From contig CANNFU010000006.1 in the NCBI GenBank assembly GCA_947503965.1, forward strand, positions 186,001-250,000: a stretch of DNA of 64,000 nt, given 5' to 3'. The stretch comes from an uncultured Paracoccaceae bacterium (lineage in GTDB: Bacteria; Pseudomonadota; Alphaproteobacteria; Rhodobacterales; Rhodobacteraceae). The notes under the pieces are model-generated. The model made no database searches. It had not been told where the DNA came from and saw only the letters and a program-made list of their open reading frames with translations. The position numbers and the translations under genes were made by a program. Positions within the stretch are counted from its first letter, which is position 1. Each line of letters starts with the position of its first letter. This document shows, in pieces, positions 42,562 through 50,671 of this stretch.

Positions 42562-43320
42562 CTACAAAGATGCCAGCGTGATGCCTGCATCCGTCAGATG
42601 TTGGCGGATACCGCGTGCCATGGCGACAGCACCGGGCGTGTCCCCATGCAGGCAGATCGTGTCGATCTGGCAGGGGATGTGTTTGCCGGATTCGGCGATA
42701 ATCGCCCCGGCCTGCAGCATTTTCAGGATGCGTGGCGCGGCAATGGCGGCGTCGTGCAGGACCGCGCCGGGCAGGCTGCGGTCGACCAGTGTTGCGTCGT
42801 CGTTATAGGCCCGGTCTGAGAAAATCTCGCCCGCCCAGTTGCAGCCCAATTCGCGCGCGGTCTCTTCCTGCGCGGTGGCGGCAAGCACCATGATGACGAT
42901 GTGAGGGTCCACGTCGAGCGCGGCCTGATAGCAGACCCGCGCCAGCGAATGATCGACACTGGCCATATTCGCCAGCGCGCCATGCAGTTTGAGGTGCCGC
43001 ACCGTGCCGCCCGCGCGTTTTGCCATGGCTTGTGCCGCCCCCAGTTGATAGGCGACAGCATTCGCCAATTCGGCGTGCGGGATCGGTAATTGCCGGCGCC
43101 CAAACCCTTTGAGGTCCGCAAAACCGGGATGCGCACCGATCCCGACCCCCTTGGCGATGGCGGTGCGCATGGTCTGGTCCATCACGTCCGGGTCGCCTGC
43201 ATGAAAGCCGCAAGCGACGTTGGCCGAGGTGACGATATCCAGCAATGCGGCATCATCACCCATCTTCCATGGGCCAAAGCCTTCGCCCATATCGGAATTC
43301 AGATCGACTTTGCGTGTCAT
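42562..43320 (-). CDS. pxpA: 5-Oxoprolinase subunit A
   Basis: A 252-aa LamB/YcsF-family TIM-barrel protein. With PxpB and PxpC it hydrolyses 5-oxoproline to glutamate using ATP. The N-terminus [21 protein letters not shown], then [37 protein letters not shown] and [15 protein letters not shown] are typical. The start MTRKVDL leaves one base after the pxpC stop. Order pxpB-pxpC-pxpA is kept on the minus strand. Confidence 0.94.
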   Translation of the reverse strand: MTRKVDLNSDMGEGFGPWKMGDDAALLDIVTSANVACGFHAGDPDVMDQTMRTAIAKGVGIGAHPGFADLKGFGRRQLPIPHAELANAVAYQLGAAQAMAKRAGGTVRHLKLHGALANMASVDHSLARVCYQAALDVDPHIVIMVLAATAQEETARELGCNWAGEIFSDRAYNDDATLVDRSLPGAVLHDAAIAAPRILKMLQAGAIIAESGKHIPCQIDTICLHGDTPGAVAMARGIRQHLTDAGITLASL

Positions 43321-43321
43321 G

Positions 43322-44341
43322 TCAGGGCCTTTCAAGATCATCACCGGGGGTCGCCCCGCTGATCAATTGGTAGCTGAGCAGATCGGCGATGTCATGCGGA
43401 TCGCGGATCATCGGCTGGCACATCTTGGCAAGTTGTTTCAGCAGCGCCGCGTCTGAGGCTGCGGTGCTGTCGGCCTCTTCCACGGTCAGGAATTCAAAGC
43501 TCAGTCGCGTGCCGGGGGCGGCCTGGGCGATTTTGGGCAGATCGGCGGGGATCACGCTGCCGATCCGGGGATAGCCGCCGATGGTCTGACATTCGGACAG
43601 CAGAATGTAAGGCACCCCATCGCCCGTCATCTGGATATCACCCGGCACAATCAGGTCCGAAACGATGTTGCGCCCACCGTCGATGGGAAAGCCCGCACCG
43701 TCATAGTCAAGCCGGATCCCTTGCCGATTGCCGCGCGGGCTGCGGGTGAACTGTGTTGCTGTGAAGCTGCCCAATATCTCTGCGCTGAAGAAATCCGTTT
43801 GCGGGCCGGGCATGATCCGGATCATCCCGCCACAGAACCGGTTGTCGGGGATCAGTTTTTGCGGCGGGCGCAGAGGGTCGGGGTCTGGTCCAAGGGGAAG
43901 CGTGTCACCCGCATCCAGCCGTTTGCCGATGCCTGCAGTCAGGTGGGTGGCGCGGCTGTCCATGACCGGATCGGTCGTAATCCCGCCCGCAAAGGCAAGA
44001 TAACCATAAACCCCCGCCTTGGCCCCGCCGATGGTCAGTTGCGCCCCGGCCCGCAGGATATGCGTCATGTTCGTTGTGATGGGCGCACCATCAATCGTGG
44101 CCTGCATCTGTGCGCCGGTGATGGCGATGCGGGTGTGGTGTGATGTGCTGAACGTGCCGCCAAAGCCCATCATCTCGATCACCGCTTGCGTAGGTTTTGT
44201 GTGCAGCAGCGCTGCGGCCTCAAACAGGGCAAGCCGGTCGGCGGCACCGCCCGTTGACAGGCCCTGCGCCTTCCAGCCGGGGCGGCCAAGGTCCTGAACC
44301 GTCAGGCCCGGTCCGGCGCTGTGGATGGTCAGCGAAGGCAT
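43322..44341 (-). CDS. pxpC: 5-Oxoprolinase subunit C
   Basis: A 339-aa biotin-dependent carboxyltransferase-family protein (allophanate hydrolase subunit 2-like) belonging to the PxpABC oxoprolinase complex. Recognised by HSAGPGLTVQDLGRPGWKAQGLSTGGAAD at the N-terminus, GYLAFAGGI, MDSRATHLTAGIG, SPRGNRQGIRLDY and YILLSECQTIGGYPRIGSVI. The start MPSLTIHSAGPG overlaps the pxpB stop by one base. A slightly longer frame of six residues exists. Confidence 0.93.
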   Translation of the reverse strand: MPSLTIHSAGPGLTVQDLGRPGWKAQGLSTGGAADRLALFEAAALLHTKPTQAVIEMMGFGGTFSTSHHTRIAITGAQMQATIDGAPITTNMTHILRAGAQLTIGGAKAGVYGYLAFAGGITTDPVMDSRATHLTAGIGKRLDAGDTLPLGPDPDPLRPPQKLIPDNRFCGGMIRIMPGPQTDFFSAEILGSFTATQFTRSPRGNRQGIRLDYDGAGFPIDGGRNIVSDLIVPGDIQMTGDGVPYILLSECQTIGGYPRIGSVIPADLPKIAQAAPGTRLSFEFLTVEEADSTAASDAALLKQLAKMCQPMIRDPHDIADLLSYQLISGATPGDDLERP

Positions 44342-45066
44342 CAGCGCAGCACCTCGCATTGGGCGCCACCGTTGGTGTCTGGGTTTGCCTTGATGCCGGT
44401 GAATTCGGTGTCTGAGACGGCGTGGAACTGCACCGCATCACCGGGATCAAACGCAAAGGGGGTGGCTGTTTCCGGCCGGTAGACCCGAAAGGCGGTTTGC
44501 CCGATATGCCGCCAGCCCGTTGGCGCATCGGCGGCCCAGATGATCAGCTGGCGCACGGCTGTGATCAGCGCGCCGCGCGGCAGGCTGTCGGTCAAGCTAC
44601 TTTGTCGCGGGATGTCCCAATGGTCGGGCAGCATGCCCAGATAGGGTTGTCCGGGGGCAAAGCCGATGGCGATGACGCGGGTGGCTTGGGCGGTGATCTC
44701 GGCGATGGCCTGATCGGGCGTGACACCCGCAAGTGCGGCTGCTTCGGCCAGTTGTGGGGCGTATTCCGGGCTGAAACAGGCCGGGATGCGCCACAGCCTC
44801 CTTGGCCGGGTGTCCGGCGTTGTGTGGGTCGCGATGAGGGACCGGATCGCGGCGGTGATCGCGTGCCGGTTCGTTTGAGCAGGGTCGAAGCCCACGCGGA
44901 CAGAGGTGAGCGATGATGCAACCTCGGTCACCCCCGCTAACCCGGCATCCGCAACCTGATCGCGAAAGGCAAGCGCCTGTGCGTTGGCCTCTTCCGTCAG
45001 CACGCGGGAAAAGCGCACGAGGATTCCATCCACCCCCAACGGGCGCAGTTCCGGGTCAGTATTCAT
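44341..45066 (-). CDS. pxpB: 5-Oxoprolinase subunit B
   Basis: A 241-aa KipI/allophanate hydrolase subunit 1-like protein, partner of PxpA and PxpC. The region RVIAIGFAPGQPYLGML (normally GFxPGFAYL), PRGALITAVRQLIIWAADAPTGWRHIGQTAFRVY and FDPGDAVQFHAVS marks it as PxpB. First of the three oxoprolinase genes, 9 bp downstream of the rhodanese gene. The complex removes toxic 5-oxoproline formed from glutamine or glutamyl peptides; here it may act on another lactam (inference). Confidence 0.93.
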   Translation of the reverse strand: MNTDPELRPLGVDGILVRFSRVLTEEANAQALAFRDQVADAGLAGVTEVASSLTSVRVGFDPAQTNRHAITAAIRSLIATHTTPDTRPRRLWRIPACFSPEYAPQLAEAAALAGVTPDQAIAEITAQATRVIAIGFAPGQPYLGMLPDHWDIPRQSSLTDSLPRGALITAVRQLIIWAADAPTGWRHIGQTAFRVYRPETATPFAFDPGDAVQFHAVSDTEFTGIKANPDTNGGAQCEVLR

Positions 45067-45075
45067 GCGTTGGTT

Positions 45076-45477
45076 TTAGGAGGAACCGCCGGGGCTGTCG
45101 ATGGGGCCATCATGGCGCAGCCAGTCTGAAAAGCCGTCTTTGAGATGCGCGCAGGCAAAGCCCATATCGTTCAGTGTCGCGACTGTCAGTGCGGACCGCC
45201 AGCCAGAGGCGCAGTGAAAGACAAAGCGGCGGTCTTCGCCGAAGATGTCCTTGAAATAGGGGCTTTCGGGGTCGATCCAGAATTCGGCCATCCCGCGCGG
45301 GCAGTGAAAGCTGCCGGGGATCGCCCCGCTGCGTTGCCGTTCACGAATATCGCGCAGGTCAACGAATGTGACATGCGGGTCATCCAGCATCGCGATAGCG
45401 TCCGCAGTCTCAATCTCTTCAATACGGGCGCGGGCGGCAGCGACAAGGGTGGCGGCGTTGGTTTTGAGCGTTGGCAT
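45076..45477 (-). CDS. Rhodanese-like sulfurtransferase domain protein
   Basis: A 133-aa single rhodanese domain. TFVDLRDIRERQRSGAIPGSFHCPRGMAEFW, then the catalytic loop VFHCASGWRSALTVATL (Cys in HCASGWRS), and HLKDGFSDWLRHDG at the end. It could carry persulfide sulfur or act as a phosphatase-like domain. A TTG start 27 bp upstream overlapping the otnC stop is the alternative; ATG at 45477 is preferred for its GGGGA ribosome site. It lies between otnC and pxpB in one run. Confidence 0.86.
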   Translation of the reverse strand: MPTLKTNAATLVAAARARIEEIETADAIAMLDDPHVTFVDLRDIRERQRSGAIPGSFHCPRGMAEFWIDPESPYFKDIFGEDRRFVFHCASGWRSALTVATLNDMGFACAHLKDGFSDWLRHDGPIDSPGGSS

Positions 45478-45500
45478 GGCGTCCCCGGTGACGATCTGTT

Positions 45501-46148
45501 TCAATCGTAGTCCACATTGAATTGCTGCACCACCTGGGCCACCTGCGCATCTGTCATGCCGATTGCGTCAAGACTGCGGGTGAGGATGGCAAGTTTGGCG
45601 TTTTCCTCAAGCTCTTCCATCGCATAGACCGTCGCGGCCAGTTCCTTGCCCGCCACGACCGGTCCGTGATTGGCCAGAAGGACCGCGCTGCGTTTGCCCG
45701 CGATGCCGCGCACGGCCGCGCCCATGGCAGGATCACCCGGCAGAAAGAACGGCAGTAGTTTTACCTTGCCCAGCCGCATGATCGTGTAAGGTGTCAGTGG
45801 CGGCAGCACATTGTCAGGGTCGATATCAGGCAACATCGACAGCGCCACGGAATGCGTCGGATGCAGGTGCACAACCGCGCCGGTGTTGGCGCGCGTTTCG
45901 TAGAACGCCGTGTGCAGGGGCATTTCCTTGGTCGGTTTGTCGCCGGACAGGTGTTGCCCATCCGCGCCCATCAGGCTGATCTGCGCAGGATCAAGAAAGC
46001 CCATCGCACTGCCCGTGGGCGTCGCAAGGATGTTTCCGTCCGACAACCGGACCGAGATGTTTCCCGATGATCCGCAGGTCAGCCCCCGGTCAAAGATCGA
46101 TTTGGCAAAGCGCGTGATGTCTTCGCGGGCTTTGGTTTCCTCGCTCAT
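45501..46148 (-). CDS. otnC: 3-Oxo-tetronate 4-phosphate decarboxylase
   Basis: A 215-aa class II aldolase-fold enzyme. It decarboxylates 3-oxo-tetronate 4-phosphate to dihydroxyacetone phosphate. It has GLTCGSSGNISVRLSDGNILATPTGSAMGFLDP, THKEMPLH-like PTKEMPLHTAFY, zinc-binding VVHLHPTHSVALS and LLANHGPVVAGKEL, matching OtnC. The gene overlaps otnK by 4 bp and follows it, the order expected for kinase then decarboxylase. The final part (NVDYD) ends in an acidic tail. The usual OtnI isomerase is absent from this window. Confidence 0.92.
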   Translation of the reverse strand: MSEETKAREDITRFAKSIFDRGLTCGSSGNISVRLSDGNILATPTGSAMGFLDPAQISLMGADGQHLSGDKPTKEMPLHTAFYETRANTGAVVHLHPTHSVALSMLPDIDPDNVLPPLTPYTIMRLGKVKLLPFFLPGDPAMGAAVRGIAGKRSAVLLANHGPVVAGKELAATVYAMEELEENAKLAILTRSLDAIGMTDAQVAQVVQQFNVDYD

Positions 46149-47362
46149 ATGCTGGTTTCCATGTCGCGCAGGGCGGTGGCAAAGAAATCTGTCGCGCCGA
46201 AATTCCCCGACTTCAATGCCAGCGCCATATCGTCATGCCGCAAGGCAGGCACGCCCGGGGCGAGTTTGGGTCCGATATGCAGCGTTTTTGCTTGCAGTCC
46301 CGTCACCACGGCACCTGATGTCTCACCGCCGGCGACGACAATGCGTTTGATGCCCCTGGCGGCCAGGTGGGTCGCAAGTTCGGCAAAAAGCGTCTCGATC
46401 CTGTCTGCGATGGTCTCGCGTCCATAGTCCTGCTGCGCTTGCGCGACGATTGCGGGATCGGCAGAGGAATAGATCAGCGGTGCGGTGTCCTGATCCAGCA
46501 CCCAGTTCGCAAGACCATTGGTGGTGACGTTGCCGGACATCACGTCAATGGCGGTGATCTCGCGCGACGGTGCCAGCGCCTTGTAGTGTTGCACCTGCCC
46601 ACGTGTCGCGCGACTGCAAGAGCCGGACAGGACAACGCCCGGACCCGTGACGGCCTGCCAAGGCGGGATGGCGGGTGTTGCGCCGAAATTGGCGGGCAGG
46701 CCGATCGCGATGCCTGATCCGCCGGTCAGCAGTTTCTGCCCCTTCGCAGCCTGACCGATAGTGTGCAGGTCCGTGTCGCTGATCGCATCAACGATGATCA
46801 TGGCTTTCTCGGCAGGTAAGGCGCGTCTGATCTCGGCAGCTCCTTGGGCGACGATGGCGTGTGGCAGGTGGCGGACCGGCCACTTGGTTTGCCGCGCCAG
46901 CACCCGCCGCAGATCGGCATCTTTCATGGGGGTCAGTGGATGATCCTGCATGCCGCTTTCGTTCAGCAGCACGTCATTCACGAACAAATGCCCCATGTAG
47001 ACACTGCGCCCATTGGCCGGGAAGGCGGGGCAGGTCAGGATGTGTTGCGCGTTCAGGTGATCGCCCAGCGCCTCGGCCACTTGCCCGATATTGCCCGCAT
47101 CGGTGCTGTCAAAAGTCGAACAGACTTTGAAAATGATCTGTTCGGAACCTTGCGATAGCAACCAGTCACAGGCCTTTATGCTTTGATTGACAGCGTCCTG
47201 AACCGGGATCGTCCGGGATTTGAGCGCAACCACACCAGCATCCACATTCGTATCTGTGTCGGGGATGCCGACGAATTGCGCGGTTCGCAGCCCACCTTCG
47301 GCAAGGGTCAGGGCGATGTCGGAGGCACCGGTGAAATCATCCGCGATCACGCCGATTTTCAT
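46145..47362 (-). CDS. otnK: 3-Oxo-tetronate kinase (DUF1537 family)
   Basis: A 405-aa four-carbon acid sugar kinase, adding phosphate to O-4 of 3-oxo-tetronate (2-dehydro-tetronate isomer) with ATP. N-domain: IADDFTGASDIALTLAEGG, then FKVCSTFDSTDAGNIGQVAEAL. C-domain: LTGGSGIAIGL, GVVLSGSCSRATRGQ, VVAGGETSGAVVTGL and LALKSGNFGATDFF. Motif order and length are typical of OtnK. Substrate specificity within DUF1537 proteins varies, so the exact acid should be regarded as provisional. Overlaps its neighbours by 4 bp on both sides. Confidence 0.93.
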   Translation of the reverse strand: MKIGVIADDFTGASDIALTLAEGGLRTAQFVGIPDTDTNVDAGVVALKSRTIPVQDAVNQSIKACDWLLSQGSEQIIFKVCSTFDSTDAGNIGQVAEALGDHLNAQHILTCPAFPANGRSVYMGHLFVNDVLLNESGMQDHPLTPMKDADLRRVLARQTKWPVRHLPHAIVAQGAAEIRRALPAEKAMIIVDAISDTDLHTIGQAAKGQKLLTGGSGIAIGLPANFGATPAIPPWQAVTGPGVVLSGSCSRATRGQVQHYKALAPSREITAIDVMSGNVTTNGLANWVLDQDTAPLIYSSADPAIVAQAQQDYGRETIADRIETLFAELATHLAARGIKRIVVAGGETSGAVVTGLQAKTLHIGPKLAPGVPALRHDDMALALKSGNFGATDFFATALRDMETSI

Positions 47363-48144
47363 TGGTTTGGCCCCTGATCAAGCCGGGTAATATGCGCGGC
47401 TGTGCCTGTGGGGAACTTCTCGCGGACCAGCGGGTCGTGGCCGGGAATAATCAGCGATGGTTTGGATGCCAGTTTGTAAAGTTTCTCGAACCCGTCCAGC
47501 ATATCTTGCAGGTCCACCACGATGGGAAAAGGTTTGCGGGCTTCGAAGTTTTCGTAATAGTGCGCGGCGTCCGAGGCGAGGACAAGCCAGCCAGCCGCGG
47601 TGCGCACGCGCACGCATTGCAGGCCCCGCGAATGGCCGCCGATACAGTGGACGGTCACGCCGTCCGCGATTTCGCCGTCGCCATCATGGAAAATCAACTT
47701 GCCGGAATACAGCCGCTTGACCGCCTCGCAGATATGGCCGGCGGTGAAGGGCATGCGCAGCGTGTCGTGGCACATGCACGGACCGGTGGCAAAGGCCATT
47801 TCGGCGGCTTGCATATGCAATGTCGCATTCGGAAACAGGTGCAGCCCGCCAGCATGGTCGTAATGCAGATGGGTGACGATCAGTGTGGTGATGTCTTCGG
47901 ACGTCAGGCCTAACGGAGCAAGGGCTTCGCGGGGGTTCATACGTATGGGACGGTCGCGGGCTGCGGCCTCGGCATCGTCATAACCGGTATCGACCAGGAT
48001 CACCTCATCCCCGCGTCGCAGAACCCACATGAAATAATCCATCGCGTGCGGCGCGTCGTGATTGTCATCGAAGATAAAACTGTCTGCCCGCGTCCGCGCA
48101 TTGCGGTCGGCATATTTGACGGCGTGAACTTCCCAATCGGTCAT
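47359..48144 (-). CDS. Metallo-beta-lactamase-fold lactonase-like hydrolase
   Basis: A 261-aa protein with the dizinc signature VTHLHYDHAGGLH (H92, H94, D96, H97), downstream His in CIGGHSRGL, and Asp/His in LASDAAHYY and IIPGHDPLV. It is nearest the AiiA/AttM-type N-acyl-homoserine lactonase branch by pattern. In this operon, with OtnK and OtnC, opening a sugar lactone would fit better than quorum quenching (inference). The gene overlaps the ABM gene stop and otnK start by 4 bp each. Confidence 0.87.
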   Translation of the reverse strand: MTDWEVHAVKYADRNARTRADSFIFDDNHDAPHAMDYFMWVLRRGDEVILVDTGYDDAEAAARDRPIRMNPREALAPLGLTSEDITTLIVTHLHYDHAGGLHLFPNATLHMQAAEMAFATGPCMCHDTLRMPFTAGHICEAVKRLYSGKLIFHDGDGEIADGVTVHCIGGHSRGLQCVRVRTAAGWLVLASDAAHYYENFEARKPFPIVVDLQDMLDGFEKLYKLASKPSLIIPGHDPLVREKFPTGTAAHITRLDQGPNQ

Positions 48145-48431
48145 TGCTGCACGGTATCCCATGTTTGTACGATCTTGTCCGCGATCAGGTCGCTGACAGC
48201 TTTATCGAAGACTTTGAAGTGATCGCCGGCCAGATGGGCCTCGAATGCAGCGCGGTTGGCATAAAGCTCGTACAGGAACACCGCGTCGGGAGTTTTGCTG
48301 TCCGTGGCGACGTCGAATTGATGGCAGCCAGGTTCGTCCAGTCGTGAGAGCCGGGCGTTTTCCAGTATAAGCGGCATGAAATCTGCAAAGGCGCCGGGTC
48401 TCAACTGGAATGTCACACAGACAGCGTACAT
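48141..48431 (-). CDS. ABM-fold (antibiotic biosynthesis monooxygenase/LsrG-like) protein
   Basis: A 96-aa ferredoxin-like alpha/beta protein. MYAVCVTFQLRPGAFADFMPLILENARLSRLDEPGCHQFDVATD and VFLYELYANRAAFEAHLAGDHFKVF are usual for the ABM superfamily, which includes quinol monooxygenases and the LsrG isomerase. Catalysis without cofactor is common in the family. In this operon it may take the isomerase place that OtnI fills elsewhere (inference). It is the first gene of the ten-gene minus array, divergent from the dehydrogenase. Confidence 0.83.
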   Translation of the reverse strand: MYAVCVTFQLRPGAFADFMPLILENARLSRLDEPGCHQFDVATDSKTPDAVFLYELYANRAAFEAHLAGDHFKVFDKAVSDLIADKIVQTWDTVQQ

Positions 48432-48513
48432 CGGCGCCCTCATCATATTACTGCTTTACGTTGACCCAATGACCGGCCGCTGGCAATGCAGCTCTTGGTG
48501 TATGGATCAAACT

Positions 48514-48523
48514 ATGTATACAT
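48514..48523. promoter_or_regulatory. GntR/FCD-type operator candidate
   Basis: Perfect palindrome ATGTATACAT in the 136-bp divergent region between the ABM-led array and the dehydrogenase operon, 44 bp before the dehydrogenase ATG. FCD-type GntR regulators often bind T-G-T-A-T-A-C-A cores, and the GntR gene is the third gene of the plus operon. It probably mediates control of both operons, though only symmetry and context support this. Confidence 0.55.
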
Positions 48524-48567
48524 TAATACTGATCAGATCGATAGACAAACAGGAATTGGAAGTCACG

Positions 48568-49656
48568 ATGACGCAAAGTTTTGAAATCGCAGTATTCGAA
48601 GGCGATGGGATTGGACCAGAGATCATGGCGCCGACCATTGATATACTGGAAAAACTTGCGTTCGCGTCGTCTGATTACCGCCTGTCCTTTGTCGCATGCG
48701 CTGCCGGGGCCGCGCATTATCGCAAGACGGGGGATAGCCTGCCCAAGGCATCACTTGATACCGCCGCAAAGGCGGATGCCATCCTGTTGTCGGCTATGGG
48801 TTTGCCGGATGTCCGCTATGACGATGGCACCGAGATTTCGCCACAGATTGATCTGCGCAAGGCGTTCAATCTGTTTGCAGGTGTGCGGCCTGTGCGCGCA
48901 AGGCCAGGCGATCATACACCCCTGAAGATACCGCAAGGGCGCATTATTGATTTCGTTTTGATCCGCGAAAGCACCGAAGGATTGTTCCATTCACAAGGTG
49001 TCGGTGAAGTGACCGCGCATGAAGCGCGCGAGACCTTGTTGATCACGCGCGATGTGTCCGAAAAATTGTTCAGGTTCGCCTTTCAACTCGCCCGGGAGCG
49101 TAAGGATACCGGCCGCGGACCGGGTCGCGTGACATGTGTCGACAAGGCCAATGTTTTCCGTGCATTCGCATTTTTCCGCAGTCTGTTTGATGCCGAAGCC
49201 GCCAAACATCCTGATCTGATCGCAGATCATGCCTATGTCGATGCAACCGCGCTATGGATGGTGCAAAAGCCCTGGGACTTTGATGTGCTGGTGACCGAGA
49301 ACATGTTTGGTGACATTCTTTCGGATCTGGGTGCCGGACTGATGGGCGGCCTTGGCCTGGCGCCGTCTGCGGATATCGGGCTAGAGCAGGCGGTGTTTCA
49401 GCCGTGCCATGGCTCTGCCCCCGATATTGCGGGCCAGGGCAAGGCGAACCCGATTGCAATGATCCTGTCTGCGGCGATGATGCTGGAATGGCTGGGACTG
49501 AAACATGACGTGCCAGCGATGATCGCTGATGGCCAGCATCTGCGCGACGCGGTTGACGCTATCTTGGGGGATACGTCCTTGTTGACCCCTGACCTGGGTG
49601 GTCCGAATGATACCGCTGGCGTCGGGAGGGCCGTATTGAAGGTGCTAACAGCATGA
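48568..49656 (+). CDS. Isocitrate/isopropylmalate dehydrogenase family enzyme
   Basis: A 362-aa NAD-dependent beta-decarboxylating dehydrogenase-fold protein. [75 protein letters not shown] and [30 protein letters not shown] are shared with IPMDH, tartrate and malate (DmlA) dehydrogenases. Lys/Tyr catalysis is of the usual type. Given the OtnK/OtnC neighbours, a four-carbon hydroxyacid or tartrate-like substrate is more plausible than leucine synthesis (inference). GGAAG lies 5 nt before the ATG. Overlaps the next gene by ATGA. Confidence 0.88.
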   Translation: MTQSFEIAVFEGDGIGPEIMAPTIDILEKLAFASSDYRLSFVACAAGAAHYRKTGDSLPKASLDTAAKADAILLSAMGLPDVRYDDGTEISPQIDLRKAFNLFAGVRPVRARPGDHTPLKIPQGRIIDFVLIRESTEGLFHSQGVGEVTAHEARETLLITRDVSEKLFRFAFQLARERKDTGRGPGRVTCVDKANVFRAFAFFRSLFDAEAAKHPDLIADHAYVDATALWMVQKPWDFDVLVTENMFGDILSDLGAGLMGGLGLAPSADIGLEQAVFQPCHGSAPDIAGQGKANPIAMILSAAMMLEWLGLKHDVPAMIADGQHLRDAVDAILGDTSLLTPDLGGPNDTAGVGRAVLKVLTA

Positions 49657-50666
49657 GTTTGCGCGTGGCATGCGTGGGTGCGGGCTATTTCAGCCAGTTT
49701 CATATCGCAAGCTGGCACCGCATCCCGCAAGCAGAGCTGGTGGGCGTTTGTGACCGCGATATCGCAAAGGCACAGGCGACCGGTGTGCCCGCTTTTTCCG
49801 ATCTGGCGACGATGTTGGACACCGTGCGTCCGGATGTGCTGGATGTGATCCTGCCTCCGGCGGAACATGTCGCGACGATCAGAAAAGCCATGTCCGAGGG
49901 CGGGCTGCAGGCGGTCATCTGTCAAAAACCTTTTTGTGAAACGCTGACCGAGGCGGAGGCGATGGTCACACTGGCCGATCATGCAGGGGTGCCGCTGATC
50001 GTGCATGAAAACTTTCGTTTTCAGCCGTGGTACCGCAAGATCAAAGAGGTTCTTGATCGGGGCACGTTGGGTGACTTGCAGCAAATCACCTTTCGTCTGC
50101 GGCCCGGCGACGGACAGGGCGCGGATGCCTATCTGGCCCGGCAGCCTTATTTTCAGCAGATGGAAAAGTTCCTGATCCACGAAACAGGCGTGCATTGGAT
50201 TGATACGTTTCGCTACCTGCTTGGACCACCGCTGGCCGTTTATGCCGATCTGCGGCGCGTCAACCCGGCGATTGCCGGCGAAGATGCCGGTTATGTGATC
50301 TTTGATCATCCCGGCGGCGTCCGGGCCTTGTTCGATGGCAATCGTACGTTGGATCACGCGGCCGACAATCCCCGATGCACAATGGGAGAGGCGCTGGTCG
50401 AAGGCACCAAGGGCGCATTGACCTTGAAAGGGGACGGGTCCGTGACGCTTCGGCCCTTCGGTACCCGGGCGAAAACGGTGCTCTTGCCGCCGGACACCCA
50501 TAATGGCTTTGGTGGTGATTGTACGCATGCATTGCAATCGCATGTGGTTTCAGGGCTAATTGAGGGGCAACCGATTGAGAACCTTGCAGCTGATTACTTG
50601 GATGTGATCCGGACAGAGCAAGCGATCTATCGGTCTGCGGAGATTGGTCAGAAAGTGAAGGTTTAA
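49653..50666 (+). CDS. Gfo/Idh/MocA family oxidoreductase
   Basis: A 337-aa NAD(P)-dependent sugar/inositol-type dehydrogenase. It has a Rossmann fold RVACVGAGYFSQFHIASWHRIPQAELVGVCD, VICQKPFCETLTEAEAM (EKP-like catalytic Lys in QKP) and IHETGVHWIDTFRYL (HxxxD-like pattern). The C-terminal domain is of normal size. It would oxidise a hydroxyl of a sugar or sugar acid, possibly making a lactone that the MBL-fold protein opens (inference). Overlaps the dehydrogenase gene by 4 bp and is followed by gntR after 5 bp. Confidence 0.89.
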   Translation: MSLRVACVGAGYFSQFHIASWHRIPQAELVGVCDRDIAKAQATGVPAFSDLATMLDTVRPDVLDVILPPAEHVATIRKAMSEGGLQAVICQKPFCETLTEAEAMVTLADHAGVPLIVHENFRFQPWYRKIKEVLDRGTLGDLQQITFRLRPGDGQGADAYLARQPYFQQMEKFLIHETGVHWIDTFRYLLGPPLAVYADLRRVNPAIAGEDAGYVIFDHPGGVRALFDGNRTLDHAADNPRCTMGEALVEGTKGALTLKGDGSVTLRPFGTRAKTVLLPPDTHNGFGGDCTHALQSHVVSGLIEGQPIENLAADYLDVIRTEQAIYRSAEIGQKVKV

Positions 50667-50671
50667 CAGCC

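Noticed and set aside
45477..45504. TTG start for the rhodanese gene overlapping the otnC stop.
   Set aside because: The ATG at 45477 has a better ribosome site (GGGGA); kept only as an alternative.
49398..50543. 381-codon open frame on the minus strand.
   Set aside because: Antisense to the IPMDH-like and Gfo/Idh genes, low-quality composition, no ribosome site.
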